NCBI GenBank assembly: GCA_016787665.1
Contig: JAEUUC010000011.1
Location: 310,001 to 374,000, forward strand
Length of the DNA: 64,000 bases
Source: Cyclobacteriaceae bacterium
GTDB taxonomy: Bacteria; Bacteroidota; Bacteroidia; Cytophagales; Cyclobacteriaceae
Direction: 5' to 3'
The position numbers and the translations under genes are program-made. Positions 45,306 through 55,139 of the stretch are shown here, piece after piece; position 1 is the stretch's first letter, and each line of letters begins with the position of its first letter. The notes under the pieces were generated by a model. It had not been told where the DNA came from and ran no database searches. It saw only the letters and a list, made by a program, of their open reading frames with translations.

Positions 45306-45890
45306 ATGAAAGAAAAATTCACCACACTGGTTTCCACGGGCGTTCCACTTCCTATCGAGAACATCGATACCGATCAAATTATCCCAGCCCGTTTTCTGAA
45401 AGCGACCACTCGCGAAGGTTTTGGCGATAACCTGTTTCGCGACTGGCGTTATGATTCGGCACAAAACCCGATGGCTGATTTCGCATTGAATCAATCCCGC
45501 TATAGCGGAAAGATACTGGTGGCCGGCAAAAACTTTGGTTGCGGCAGCAGTCGTGAACATGCGGCCTGGGCCATTTATGATTACGGTTTTCGGGTGGTGG
45601 TATCCAGCTTTTTTGCTGATATCTTCAAAAACAATGCCTTGAATAACGGGCTACTGCCGGTCGTAGTCAGCGACTCCTTTTTAAGGTCATTGCTGGAGAC
45701 CCTTGAGCGCGAGCTCAACACTTCGATCACCGTCAACTTACAGGACCAGAAAATCAAATTCAACGACCGGGAGGAGTGGTTTGAAATCAACGCTTATAAA
45801 AAAACATGCCTCACCAACGGGTACGATGACATTGACTACCTGCTGAGTTTGCGAAACGAAATTAAAGAATACGATTTGTCTCACGCCTGA
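45306..45890 (+). CDS. leuD: 3-isopropylmalate dehydratase, small subunit
   Basis: The swivelling small subunit partner of LeuC. The 194-residue protein shows [67 protein letters not shown], all diagnostic. It starts 4 bp after leuC and ends 10 bp before leuB, consistent with coupled translation of the two subunits. Confidence 0.97.
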   Translation: MKEKFTTLVSTGVPLPIENIDTDQIIPARFLKATTREGFGDNLFRDWRYDSAQNPMADFALNQSRYSGKILVAGKNFGCGSSREHAAWAIYDYGFRVVVSSFFADIFKNNALNNGLLPVVVSDSFLRSLLETLERELNTSITVNLQDQKIKFNDREEWFEINAYKKTCLTNGYDDIDYLLSLRNEIKEYDLSHA

Positions 45891-45900
45891 TAAGGAATCT

Positions 45901-47004
45901 TTGAAAAAGAAAATCACGATACTGCCCGGAGATGGCATTGGCCAGGAAGTAACCCGCGAAGGCAAACGCGTGCTGGAAAAAATTGCCCTGGCCTTCGAAC
46001 ACCAGTTTGAATTTGATGAGGCGCTCATTGGCCACGCAGCCATTGAGGCCACGGGTAACCCGCTGCCGGATGAGACCCTGGCTAAACTCAAAGCCACCGA
46101 TGCCATTTTGTTTGGTGCGGTCGGGCATCCAAAATATGACAACGACCCAACGCTGAAGGTGCGACCCGAGCAGGGTCTGCTCAAGATGCGGAAGGAGTTG
46201 GGACTCTACGCCAACCTGCGCCCTATCAAGCTTTTTGATGAATTGCTGGATGCCTCCAGTATCAAGCCGGAAATTCTGAAAGGATCCGACATCTTGTTTT
46301 TCCGGGAGCTCACGGGTGACGTCTACTTTGGAGAAAAGGGCCGAAGAGATGAGGGGCAGACGGCTTATGATCTGATGATTTACCAGCGATTTGAAATTGA
46401 GCGTATTGCGCACAAAGCCTTTGCTGCTGCCCGCACGCGCAAAAAGAAGGTGACCAGTGTAGACAAAGCAAATGTTTTGGAAAGTTCACGGCTGTGGCGA
46501 CAAGTTGTAACCGAGGTGGCCAAGGGCTACCCGGATGTGCAGCTCGAACATCAATTTGTTGATGCGGCCGCCATGAAATTAATCCAGAGCCCCAGAAGCT
46601 TTGATGTGGTTCTCACCGGCAACCTGTTTGGCGATATTCTCACGGATGAAGCATCCCAAATTGCCGGATCGATGGGAATGCTGGCATCAGCTTCGGTCGG
46701 TGATACCGTGGGGTTATATGAGCCCATTCACGGCAGCGCGCACGACATCACCGGAAAAGGAATTGCCAACCCGCTGGCTTCTATTCTGTCGGCTGCGCTC
46801 ATGCTCGACATTTCTTTTGGTCTCAAAACCGAAGCCCAGAGCGTTATTCGTGCCGTGGAGCAAACGCTGCAACAGGGCTTCCGTACAGCTGACATCGCCA
46901 GTGCCGCAACACAACACGAAAAGCTTCTTAATACGGTGCAGATGGGCAATCAGGTGGTCAAGGAAATTGACCGAATAATGACTTCGAAATCAATAACGGT
47001 TTGA
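45901..47004 (+). CDS. leuB: 3-isopropylmalate dehydrogenase
   Basis: NAD-dependent oxidative decarboxylation of 3-isopropylmalate to the leucine keto acid. The 367-residue protein has [78 protein letters not shown], and [22 protein letters not shown]. Translation appears to begin at TTG 45901: it is the first start-like codon and gives the typical [12 protein letters not shown]-terminus. 17 bp precede leuA. Confidence 0.96.
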   Translation: MKKKITILPGDGIGQEVTREGKRVLEKIALAFEHQFEFDEALIGHAAIEATGNPLPDETLAKLKATDAILFGAVGHPKYDNDPTLKVRPEQGLLKMRKELGLYANLRPIKLFDELLDASSIKPEILKGSDILFFRELTGDVYFGEKGRRDEGQTAYDLMIYQRFEIERIAHKAFAAARTRKKKVTSVDKANVLESSRLWRQVVTEVAKGYPDVQLEHQFVDAAAMKLIQSPRSFDVVLTGNLFGDILTDEASQIAGSMGMLASASVGDTVGLYEPIHGSAHDITGKGIANPLASILSAALMLDISFGLKTEAQSVIRAVEQTLQQGFRTADIASAATQHEKLLNTVQMGNQVVKEIDRIMTSKSITV

Positions 47005-47021
47005 TCGTAAACAAAAAAACC

Positions 47022-48182
47022 ATGGCCGACAAGATTCAAATATTTGACACTACCCTTCGCGATGGCGAACAAGTGCCGGGTTGTCAATTAAAAACAGAAG
47101 AAAAACTGATGGTTGCACGCGAGCTTGAAGCGCTCGGTGTCGATGTGATCGAAGCGGGCTTTCCGATCTCAAGCCCGGGCGACTTTCTCTCGGTAGTGGA
47201 AATATCGAAGGCCGTGAAAGAACCGGTAGTCTGTGGCTTGACCCGTGCCAAAAAAGAGGATATTGATGTAGCGGCAGAAGCGTTGCACCATGCTAAACGC
47301 GGCCGCATTCATACGGGTATAGGTGCTTCCGATGTGCATATCAAACACAAGTTTCGCAGCACCCGCGAACAAGTACTGGAGCAAGGCGTTTGGGCGGTTC
47401 AGTATGCCAAGTCCAAGGGCTACGAGGTTGAGTTTTATGCCGAAGATGCCGGCCGCGCTGACTTGCCTTTTTTGGCGCAGTTGATTGAAAGTGTTATCGC
47501 AGCCGGTGCCGATGTTGTAAACATTCCGGATACAACCGGTTACTGCCTACCTCATTTGTATGGCAGGCGCATCCAATACCTGGTTGAGCATGTGAAAAAC
47601 ATTGACCGCGCGGTGATCTCCGTTCACTGCCATAATGATTTAGGCATGGCCACTGCCAATACACTTGCCGGACTGATCAACGGTGCTCGTCAGGCCGAGG
47701 TTACGATCAACGGGATTGGCGAACGAGCCGGAAACACTTCGCTTGAAGAAGTGGCTATGGCCATCAAAACGCATAAAGATCTGAACCTATACACCAACAT
47801 TAAGTCAGAGCGCATTTTTGAAATCAGCAATCTGGTGAGCGAATTGATGCGCATGCCGGTACAACCCAACAAAGCGATTGTCGGTCGAAACGCTTTTGCG
47901 CATTCCTCGGGCATTCACCAGGACGGCTTCCTCAAACATGCAGAAAACTACGAGATCATCAACCCGGCAGATGTGGGTGTGCCGTCTTCCTCTATCGTAT
48001 TAACGGCCCGCAGCGGACGTGCGGCCCTGCGGCATCGTGTTGAGCAGCTGGGCTATCATGTTCAAGGAGAGGAGTTAAATCAATTGTATGAAAACTTCCT
48101 GCTGGTGGCCGATGAAAAAGGTAATGTGGAAAACGATGATCTGCACGTGCTGATGGCCAACCAGGCTGTATTGGCACGCTGA
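47022..48182 (+). CDS. leuA: 2-isopropylmalate synthase, short form
   Basis: Condenses 2-oxoisovalerate with acetyl-CoA, the committed step to leucine. The 386-residue protein has the DRE-TIM catalytic core [63 protein letters not shown] and [10 protein letters not shown]. coli LeuA is about 520 residues; this one ends after the subdomain linker, lacking nearly all of the C-terminal leucine-binding regulatory domain. ATG 47022 is preferred over a TTG seven codons upstream. Last gene of the operon. Confidence 0.93.
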   Translation: MADKIQIFDTTLRDGEQVPGCQLKTEEKLMVARELEALGVDVIEAGFPISSPGDFLSVVEISKAVKEPVVCGLTRAKKEDIDVAAEALHHAKRGRIHTGIGASDVHIKHKFRSTREQVLEQGVWAVQYAKSKGYEVEFYAEDAGRADLPFLAQLIESVIAAGADVVNIPDTTGYCLPHLYGRRIQYLVEHVKNIDRAVISVHCHNDLGMATANTLAGLINGARQAEVTINGIGERAGNTSLEEVAMAIKTHKDLNLYTNIKSERIFEISNLVSELMRMPVQPNKAIVGRNAFAHSSGIHQDGFLKHAENYEIINPADVGVPSSSIVLTARSGRAALRHRVEQLGYHVQGEELNQLYENFLLVADEKGNVENDDLHVLMANQAVLAR

Positions 48183-48204
48183 TGTCCAGGGTGGCAATAC
48201 CTGC

Positions 48205-49080
48205 TCACCCTAATGACCGCCAGAAATACAAAGTCGCGTAGGCCTCCCATCCTTTGTATTTCTTAAATAGTGTGCGAACCTGTTCAATAGTGGGTTTTGC
48301 CCTCATACCCTTCAGGTTACGAATGGCATTGTGCAGCCCGGCATCTTCGGCCGGAAAGGCCTGCGGAAATCGAAAGGTTTTCATCAACGCATAATTGGCT
48401 GTCCAATTGCCAATGCCTTTGATTTTACGCAACTCTGTTTTTGCGTCTTCAAACGGAAGTTGCCGGATGGATTCGGTCGACAGGCGACCTTCATGAAACG
48501 CTCTGGCCACCTCCACAACATAGCGGGCTTTTTGACGGGAGAACTGCAAAGGCAACAATTGCTCGGGCGCAAGCCGGGCAATGGTCGAAGGTTCAGGGAA
48601 AAGGAAATAGCGCTGCCCGCCATGTTCCAACGAATGACCATACTGCTCAACAAATCGTTGCTTCAGCGTATACGCAAAACCCAGGTTTATTTGCTGTCCC
48701 AGTATTGCCCATGTGAGGGATTCATGTAAGTCCGGTTGGCCAACGATCCGATAGCCGTGGTACTGTTTCACCAGGCCGCCCAACAACGCATCTTTGCGCG
48801 CCAGCGCATAAAATGATTTCAAATCTGTTTCCAGGTCAAACCATTGAGCGATGTACTGGCCGATAAACTTTCGTTGCGACTCCGTAATTCCACCCGGGTA
48901 ATGGTGAACGTCAAGAGCATTATTTCGTTCCTGTATCTCTACCAGAATCGGTTCCCGCTCCACCCCTATCGCCTTGCGGACAACCCCGCCCTCCACCCGA
49001 TGCAGGATTTCGCGGGGCGACCGCAGCAGGAAGGTAAGGCACTCCGAAAAAGAGAATTCGCGTGGAACAGGGATAGTCAT
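48205..49080 (-). CDS. DNA-3-methyladenine glycosylase II-like (AlkA family)
   Basis: A 291-residue HhH-GPD DNA glycosylase that excises alkylated bases. The hairpin-helix-hairpin is LRKIKGIGNWTANYALM and the catalytic Asp follows in FPAEDAGLHNAI. The N-terminal part (FSFSECLTFLLRSPREILHRVEGGVVRKAI) is the AlkA-type domain. The ATG at 49080 removes an unlikely Cys-rich 44-codon extension. It is divergent from the Ada-like gene, 207 bp apart: a typical pairing of alkylation-repair genes. Confidence 0.9.
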   Translation of the reverse strand: MTIPVPREFSFSECLTFLLRSPREILHRVEGGVVRKAIGVEREPILVEIQERNNALDVHHYPGGITESQRKFIGQYIAQWFDLETDLKSFYALARKDALLGGLVKQYHGYRIVGQPDLHESLTWAILGQQINLGFAYTLKQRFVEQYGHSLEHGGQRYFLFPEPSTIARLAPEQLLPLQFSRQKARYVVEVARAFHEGRLSTESIRQLPFEDAKTELRKIKGIGNWTANYALMKTFRFPQAFPAEDAGLHNAIRNLKGMRAKPTIEQVRTLFKKYKGWEAYATLYFWRSLG

Positions 49081-49278
49081 GGGTGCCGCCAAAGTAGCGA
49101 AACATGCGGAACATTGCCCGGATGGACGACAAGAATGTGCGCTAACTCCGGGCACGGTCGTAATTCGGACGATAACCCAAACCATGAAAAGCGAACACTG
49201 CAGAAAGAGCAAGAATCAGGTTGAGCATGTACGCTCATACGCGGTTCTTTGACGCAACCATTAATCGCAACAAAAAAG

Positions 49279-49286
49279 TAGCTTTG
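49279..49286 (+). promoter_or_regulatory. -7 promoter box (TAGCTTTG) at the Ada-like gene
   Basis: TAGCTTTG matches TAnnTTTG exactly and ends one base before the ATG at 49288. If it is the promoter, transcription would begin near 49291-49293, favouring the second in-frame ATG (49300) as the real start. Confidence 0.5.
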
Positions 49287-49287
49287 T

Positions 49288-50148
49288 ATGACACTCACCA
49301 TGAGCCATGAGGTTAACTATGCCCGGATAGCCGAGGCCATTCAGTACCTGGAGGAAAACTTTCAACGCCAGCCTGAACTGGACGAGGTAGCCGAAAAAGT
49401 CCACCTGTCGCCCTTTCATTTTCAGCGGCTGTTTACCGAGTGGGCGGGTATCAGCCCCAAACGATTCGTTCAATTTCTTACGATCGACTTTCTAAAGGAA
49501 AAAATTCAGGAAAGCAAAAATCTGGCAGAAGCAGCGGAGACCGCAGGCCTTTCAAGTCAATCGCGTGTTTACGATCTGTTCACAACCCTCGAAGCGATGA
49601 CGCCCCAGGAGTACAAACAAAACGGCAGTGGCCTGCGTATTGAGTATGGCTTTCACGACACGCCTTTTGGGCAGGCCTTGGTGGGCGTTACGGAACGCGG
49701 CATTTGCTGGCTATCGTTCATAGCGGTTGATCAGGAGGGGCGTTCCGAACTGGAGCGGATGAAACAACACTGGCATAACTCCCTGTTTCACGAGAATACA
49801 GAGCTTACAGGTATTTTGGCGAATCAGGTATTCAATCCCCTGAACCGGGCTAAGCCGGGTGACAAACTTCACGTGCTCGTCAAGGGCACCAACTTTCAGA
49901 TTAAAGTATGGGAAGCCTTGCTACGCCTGCCGCTCGGGTCGGTAGCTACCTACCAGCACATTGCCGGGCAAATTAATAGCCCGAAGGCGCTGCAGGCGGT
50001 CGGGTCTGCCGTAGGCAGCAACCACATCGCCTACCTGATTCCATGTCATCGCGTCATCCGGAAGGATGGCATACTGGGCGAATACCGTTGGGGTGCAACG
50101 CGCAAGAAAAGTATAATTGGCTGGGAAATGGCTCATCGACAGGCTTAA
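49288..50148 (+). CDS. AraC-type regulator fused to O6-methylguanine-DNA methyltransferase (Ada-like, no N-Ada domain)
   Basis: A 286-residue fusion. Residues 10-110 are an AraC-type DNA-binding domain (AIQYLEENFQRQPELDEVAEKVHLSPFHFQRLFTEWAGISPKRF). Residues 120-286 are a methylguanine methyltransferase with FQIKVWEALLRLPLGSVATYQHIA and the acceptor Cys253 in PCHRVIRKDG. E. coli Ada (354 residues) also has an N-terminal four-Cys zinc domain that senses methyl phosphotriesters; that domain is missing. The start may be ATG 49300 rather than 49288 given the promoter box position. Divergent from the AlkA-like gene. Confidence 0.92.
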   Translation: MTLTMSHEVNYARIAEAIQYLEENFQRQPELDEVAEKVHLSPFHFQRLFTEWAGISPKRFVQFLTIDFLKEKIQESKNLAEAAETAGLSSQSRVYDLFTTLEAMTPQEYKQNGSGLRIEYGFHDTPFGQALVGVTERGICWLSFIAVDQEGRSELERMKQHWHNSLFHENTELTGILANQVFNPLNRAKPGDKLHVLVKGTNFQIKVWEALLRLPLGSVATYQHIAGQINSPKALQAVGSAVGSNHIAYLIPCHRVIRKDGILGEYRWGATRKKSIIGWEMAHRQA

Positions 50149-51980
50149 GCACCGGCCGGTCCGGGCGCCTCGGTCGTGAGTTGGTACGCTTCTGCATAGT
50201 GGCGAATGAGATTCTGCCAGTCGAAGGCTTCCGAGTAGCTCTCCACATTGTTGCGCTGCATAATACGTTCTCTGCGGGTCTGCATTAAGAACTGGTACAG
50301 GTAGCCCGCCAGTTGCCGCGCACTCCAGTCAAACGTTCGCTTGCCACGTTCTACCACGTACATGCCATGTTTCTCATGGTCCGGAAAATTTTTCAGCAGG
50401 TAGTCGCCAAAACCACTGAGGTCGCTGGTGACGGCCGGCACCCCGCTGGCCAGGCACTCCAGCGGGGTGTAACCCCAGGGCTCATAATAACTCGGGAAAA
50501 TTCCCAAGTGGCAACCTCTCACAAACTGGCTATAGTCCATGCCAAACAACGGGCTGGTGGACGTAATGAAGTCAGGATGGTAGACGATTTTTACTTTGTC
50601 TTCGGCCCGGTTCATGAGATTTCTGCGCACGAGGAAACTCAGGATTTCATCATGATCTTCCTCTTTCAGTTTATGCGTAACCACCAATGGCAATTTGTTG
50701 GTTTTCCAACTCTGAATGGTTCTGCGGTAGCGCAGTTTCCAATAATCGCTGACAAAGTCATTAAGCTCCGGCAAGCGATGATCCGGCCGGGTGGTGGATG
50801 CGTAAAACAATTCCTTCCCCACCTGCTTTTGAATGGCCTCGCAGGTTTGACGGATCTCTTCCATCATCGCCCGCGACTGCAGGGCTTCGGGCTTTATACT
50901 ATAGTAATCCCGCTTGGTTACAAAAAACATAACCACGGTCACATCCGCCTTCTCACGTTTCAGCCGTTCGTTCAAATGCCATAAGGCTTCCAGCGTCAGG
51001 TCAAATCCCTTGTTCTTGTATTCAAAACGTCCGGACGTAAATAAATAGATGGTCTTATCAAGATCGAAGGTGTAGCTCTGGAAAAAATGCCCCATCACAA
51101 ACTGATGGATATCTTCTTTGTGTTGCACGTGCAGGTTTTGGAACTCATGCAACGCCTCAAAGCGTTGGATGTTGAGGCCATTGGGTACAATGGCATCAGG
51201 TTTGCGTTTGAGCAGGTGTTTGCACTCGCGTGCCGTAACCTCACTTACGGTGGTCATCACATCGCACATTTGTGCGGCACGGAATTCGATCGCCTCCTCG
51301 GTTATCACCCCGAATTTCTTGGACTCATCCTGGTGATTAAAAAAAGGCAGGTGAGCGTAGAAAAAAGGCGAGTTAATCGCCAGATGACGTCCCAGCTGGG
51401 TGGCATGCGTGGTGAACACGGTCTTCACCGGCAGGTTGTCGCGCCTGATGTCGAGAATGGGAAGTGCCGCCATCCATTCGTGGAAGTGCGCAATAATGGG
51501 CTGGTCGCCCCGCAGCTTAACAACTTCATCGATAAATAGCTTGGTGAGGTAGCTAAAGCCAATGACCTGGTTGATGAGAGGCGATGCGTTGTCTGAATTA
51601 ACGCCATGATTTTTCCACAACAGGTACTTGACTACCTCAAGGGCTTTGTCTTCAATGGCATTCGGATTAAGCAGTACCACGCGGGGTTTACCTGTGATGA
51701 GCCACTCGGCATATTGCACATCGTAGCCACGCTTGCGCAGCACCGCAGCGGCCTGCCCGAACACATCCTGCGAATCATCCAACGGTTCAAGTTCCGCGAG
51801 TATGTTCTTATTCAAAAACGGCCCCACCATGCAAAACGGGCCATTGGCGCGATCGGTCATAGCAGGCGCTTTGGAACGGATCACGGTATAAATGCCGCCC
51901 ACCTGATTGCAAACTTCCCACGCTACCTCAAGTAACAGCGCTTTGGGGAACAGGCCGGTTGAACGGGATTTCTTTGGCAT
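50145..51980 (-). CDS. Glycogen synthase, GT3 (eukaryote-type)
   Basis: Elongates glycogen from nucleotide-sugar glucose. The 611-residue protein has the GT3 marks LLEVAWEVCNQVGGIYTVIRSKA, TVFTTHATQLGRHLA, VMFFVTKRDYYSIKPEAL, and near the C-terminus GIFPSYYEPWGYTPLECLASGVPAVTSDLSGFGDYL. It is unlike the GT5 enzymes of E. coli. ATG 51980 (MPKKSRSTGLF) is preferred over a start 15 codons upstream. The stop overlaps that of the Ada-like gene; divergent from clpB. Confidence 0.92.
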   Translation of the reverse strand: MPKKSRSTGLFPKALLLEVAWEVCNQVGGIYTVIRSKAPAMTDRANGPFCMVGPFLNKNILAELEPLDDSQDVFGQAAAVLRKRGYDVQYAEWLITGKPRVVLLNPNAIEDKALEVVKYLLWKNHGVNSDNASPLINQVIGFSYLTKLFIDEVVKLRGDQPIIAHFHEWMAALPILDIRRDNLPVKTVFTTHATQLGRHLAINSPFFYAHLPFFNHQDESKKFGVITEEAIEFRAAQMCDVMTTVSEVTARECKHLLKRKPDAIVPNGLNIQRFEALHEFQNLHVQHKEDIHQFVMGHFFQSYTFDLDKTIYLFTSGRFEYKNKGFDLTLEALWHLNERLKREKADVTVVMFFVTKRDYYSIKPEALQSRAMMEEIRQTCEAIQKQVGKELFYASTTRPDHRLPELNDFVSDYWKLRYRRTIQSWKTNKLPLVVTHKLKEEDHDEILSFLVRRNLMNRAEDKVKIVYHPDFITSTSPLFGMDYSQFVRGCHLGIFPSYYEPWGYTPLECLASGVPAVTSDLSGFGDYLLKNFPDHEKHGMYVVERGKRTFDWSARQLAGYLYQFLMQTRRERIMQRNNVESYSEAFDWQNLIRHYAEAYQLTTEAPGPAGA

Positions 51981-52038
51981 ACTCAATAAGTCAAAATGAC
52001 GCAAACTACTAGCTACGGCAACCAAGATAATGACATTA

Positions 52039-52056
52039 TTTCATAAAAATATGAAA
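52039..52056. promoter_or_regulatory. 7-bp inverted repeat upstream of clpB (operator candidate)
   Basis: TTTCATA-AAAA-TATGAAA, a perfect 7-bp dyad in the 126-bp divergent glgS/clpB gap. It lies about 50 bp ahead of the clpB ATG and about 60 bp from the glycogen synthase ATG, suited to a repressor controlling either gene. Confidence 0.4.
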
Positions 52057-52106
52057 CGACATAGGTGGAGTATAATTTGAGGAGTCACGCTTGGGGGAAC
52101 AGCATT

Positions 52107-54728
52107 ATGAACTTCGAAAAATTCACTATCAAGTCGCAAGAGGCTCTGCAAAAGTCAGCGGAGATAACCACGGGCTTACAGCAGCAGGCGATTGAGCCGG
52201 GTCATTTGCTAAAGGCTATTCTGGATACGGACGAAAGCGTTTCGGACTACCTGCTGAAAAAAAGCGGTGTAAACGAGTCCGTGCTATCGGCCAAACTGGA
52301 GGATTTGGTTCAGAGCTATGCCCGGGTTTCCGGTCAGCAACCCTATCTGTCTGCGGCCACCAACTCCGTGCTGCAACAAGCGGAAAAAGAACTGCGTGAA
52401 CTCAAAGATGAATTCATTTCCATTGAACACCTCCTGCTGGCCCTGGCGCAATCGAAAGACAAGGCGGGCCAGTTGCTGAAAGACAGTGGTGTTTCGCGCG
52501 GTGCTTTGCTCAAAGCGATTCAGGAGCTTCGGGGCGGAGCCCGTGTTACCGACCAAAATGCTGAAGCGAAGTACAAATCGCTGGAACGGTATTCCAAAAA
52601 CCTGAATGACCTCGCGAAACAGGGTAAAATTGACCCGGTAATCGGGCGCGATGAGGAAATCAGGCGCGTACTCCAGATTTTGTCGCGCAGAACCAAGAAC
52701 AATCCCATTCTGCTGGGCGAACCCGGTGTAGGCAAAACGGCCATTGTGGAAGGTATGGCACAACGCATTGTCAATGGCGATGTACCGGAAAACCTGAAAA
52801 ATAAAATCCTGGTATCACTCGACATGGGTTTGCTGGTGGCCGGAGCCAAATACAAAGGCGAATTTGAGGAGCGCCTGAAGGCCGTGATTAAGGAAGTAAC
52901 CGACTCCAACGGTCAGATCATTCTGTTCATTGATGAAATCCACACCCTGATTGGGGCTGGTGGTGGAGGCGAAGGTGCGATGGATGCCGCCAACCTGCTA
53001 AAGCCAGCACTTGCCCGGGGCGAACTGCATGCCATTGGAGCTACCACGCTGAAGGAGTATCAGAAGTACATCGAAAAAGATAAGGCACTCGAAAGACGTT
53101 TCCAGGCCGTTATGGTCGATGAGCCTTCCGTAGAAGATTCGATCTCCATTTTACGGGGGATCAAAGACAAATACGAACTACACCACGGTGTGCGCATTAA
53201 AGACGATGCCGTGATTGCCTCGGTTGAATTGTCGAACCGGTACATTTCCGATCGCTTCTTGCCGGATAAAGCCATCGACCTGATGGACGAAGCCGCGTCC
53301 AAGTTGCGTCTTGAGATGGACTCCGTACCGGAAGAACTCGATGAGCTGAACCGCAAGATCATGCAACTGGAGATCGAACGCGAAGCGATTCGCAGAGAGA
53401 AAGACAAAGACAAAGAAGCCGTGCTTACGAAAGAAATCGCGGAACTCTCCGAACAGCGGAATAGTCTCAAGGCAAAGTGGGAAAGTGAGAAAGCGATTGT
53501 GGCCGGAATTCAAAAAGAAAAAGAAAACATCGATCGTCTGAAATTTGAAGCCGACCAGGCCGAAAAGGCGGGCGACTATGGCCGGGTGGCCGAAATCCGG
53601 TACGGAAAAATTACCGAGGCCGAGAAGAAACTGAAGCAGGCCCAGGAGGACATGAAGCAGTTGCAAAGCGGCCACTCGCTATTAAAGGAAGAAGTGGATA
53701 GCGAGGACATTGCCGAAGTAGTAGCCAAGTGGACCGGCATACCAGTAGCCAAGATGTTACAGAGCGAGCGTGAGAAATTACTTTCTCTTGAACAGGAGCT
53801 CGCCAGACGTGTGGCCGGCCAGGAAGAAGCGATTCGCGCCTTGAGTGATGCCGTGCGCAGGAGCCGGGCCGGGTTACAGGACCCGCGCAGGCCCATCGGC
53901 TCATTCATTTTCATGGGCACCACGGGCGTGGGCAAAACCGAACTGAGCAAAGCGCTGGCCGAGTATCTCTTTAATGACGAACACGCCATGGTACGCATCG
54001 ACATGAGTGAGTATCAGGAGCGCCACTCCGTCAGTCGTCTGATTGGAGCGCCTCCCGGCTACGTGGGCTACGATGAAGGTGGGCAGTTGACGGAGGCCAT
54101 CCGCAGAAAACCCTACTCCGTGATTTTGCTGGATGAAATTGAAAAAGCGCATCCGGATGTATTCAACATTCTGTTGCAAGTACTCGATGACGGGCGGCTC
54201 ACGGATAATAAAGGCCGTGTGGCCAACTTTAAGAACACCATCATCATTATGACAACCAACATTGGATCAACGGTAATTCAGGAGAATTTCGAGCGGATGA
54301 CCGAGACCAATTATTTTGATGTGTTGGAAGACACGAAAGTACAGGTGTTGGACATGCTGAAGAAAAGCGTGCGACCGGAATTCATCAACCGCATTGATGA
54401 GATCATCATGTTCCGCCCGCTTAACAAGAGCGACATTCGAAAGATTGTGGACATTCAGGTGGAAGATGTGCGCAGGCGATTGGACGAAAACGGGATCAAA
54501 GTGGAAATCAGCGAGGCGGCACGCGAGCGACTGGCCAAACTGGGTTACGATCCCCAGTATGGTGCGCGACCGCTCAAACGTGTGTTGCAGCGCGAGCTAC
54601 TGAACGAATTGTCGAAGCAAATACTGGGCGGCCAGGTAACGAAAGACGCGGTGATTTACATCGATTTGAAAAACGAGACCGATTTTGTGTTTGAGAATAT
54701 CAGCCCAACGGAAATCGTGGAGTTGTAG
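52107..54728 (+). CDS. clpB: Chaperone ClpB (AAA+ disaggregase)
   Basis: Hexameric ATPase that pulls proteins from aggregates with DnaK. The 873-residue protein starts at ATG 52107 ([18 protein letters not shown]). It contains the N-domain, first AAA module with [13 protein letters not shown] and [13 protein letters not shown], a long middle coiled coil (about residues 400-530, e.g. [23 protein letters not shown]), and the second AAA module with [30 protein letters not shown] and [13 protein letters not shown]. The middle domain distinguishes it from ClpA/ClpC. Confidence 0.97.
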   Translation: MNFEKFTIKSQEALQKSAEITTGLQQQAIEPGHLLKAILDTDESVSDYLLKKSGVNESVLSAKLEDLVQSYARVSGQQPYLSAATNSVLQQAEKELRELKDEFISIEHLLLALAQSKDKAGQLLKDSGVSRGALLKAIQELRGGARVTDQNAEAKYKSLERYSKNLNDLAKQGKIDPVIGRDEEIRRVLQILSRRTKNNPILLGEPGVGKTAIVEGMAQRIVNGDVPENLKNKILVSLDMGLLVAGAKYKGEFEERLKAVIKEVTDSNGQIILFIDEIHTLIGAGGGGEGAMDAANLLKPALARGELHAIGATTLKEYQKYIEKDKALERRFQAVMVDEPSVEDSISILRGIKDKYELHHGVRIKDDAVIASVELSNRYISDRFLPDKAIDLMDEAASKLRLEMDSVPEELDELNRKIMQLEIEREAIRREKDKDKEAVLTKEIAELSEQRNSLKAKWESEKAIVAGIQKEKENIDRLKFEADQAEKAGDYGRVAEIRYGKITEAEKKLKQAQEDMKQLQSGHSLLKEEVDSEDIAEVVAKWTGIPVAKMLQSEREKLLSLEQELARRVAGQEEAIRALSDAVRRSRAGLQDPRRPIGSFIFMGTTGVGKTELSKALAEYLFNDEHAMVRIDMSEYQERHSVSRLIGAPPGYVGYDEGGQLTEAIRRKPYSVILLDEIEKAHPDVFNILLQVLDDGRLTDNKGRVANFKNTIIIMTTNIGSTVIQENFERMTETNYFDVLEDTKVQVLDMLKKSVRPEFINRIDEIIMFRPLNKSDIRKIVDIQVEDVRRRLDENGIKVEISEAARERLAKLGYDPQYGARPLKRVLQRELLNELSKQILGGQVTKDAVIYIDLKNETDFVFENISPTEIVEL

Positions 54729-54740
54729 GAGTAGCCCGGA

Positions 54741-55139
54741 TTAGCTCCGGGTGATCGGCTCCACCAGATCCCACCAGTTGCCGTAGATATCTTCAAAAAC
54801 GGCCACAGTGCCGTACGCCTCCGAACGGGGCGGTCGTACAAACTTCACTCCGTTGGCGACCATCCGACCATAATCGCGTTGAAAATCATCCGTATGTAGA
54901 AAAAGGAAAACACGGCCACCGGTTTGGTTGCCCACGCGGCTTACCTGCTCGGCATTGGCCGCCTTAGCGAGCAGCAGGGAACATCCACCACCGGGCGGTT
55001 TTACGATCACCCATCGCTTAGCGGGAGACAATACCGTATCTTCAAGAAGTTTGAAGCCTAGCTTCTCCACGTAAAAGCGGATGGCTTTGTCATAGTCATC
55101 AACAAGAAGTGAGATGTGGGCCAGATGCATATGATTCAT
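54741..55139 (-). CDS. VOC family protein (glyoxalase/bleomycin-resistance fold)
   Basis: A 132-residue protein of the vicinal oxygen chelate fold: HLAHISLLVDDYDKAIRFYVEKLGFKLLEDT, RVFLFLHTDDFQRDYGRMVANGVKFVRPPRSEAYGTVAVFEDIYGNWWDLVEP. The His in HLAHIS and the late Glu are the expected metal ligands. The function within this diverse family is not determined. Its ATG overlaps the stop of the regulatory-domain protein (ATGA), so it is the last gene of that minus-strand operon. Confidence 0.9.
   Translation of the reverse strand: MNHMHLAHISLLVDDYDKAIRFYVEKLGFKLLEDTVLSPAKRWVIVKPPGGGCSLLLAKAANAEQVSRVGNQTGGRVFLFLHTDDFQRDYGRMVANGVKFVRPPRSEAYGTVAVFEDIYGNWWDLVEPITRS

Noticed and set aside
50313..50984. 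223-codon plus-strand frame within the glycogen synthase gene
   Set aside because: It is the shadow of a well-supported GT3 gene; its translation has no motifs and many rare-looking residues.
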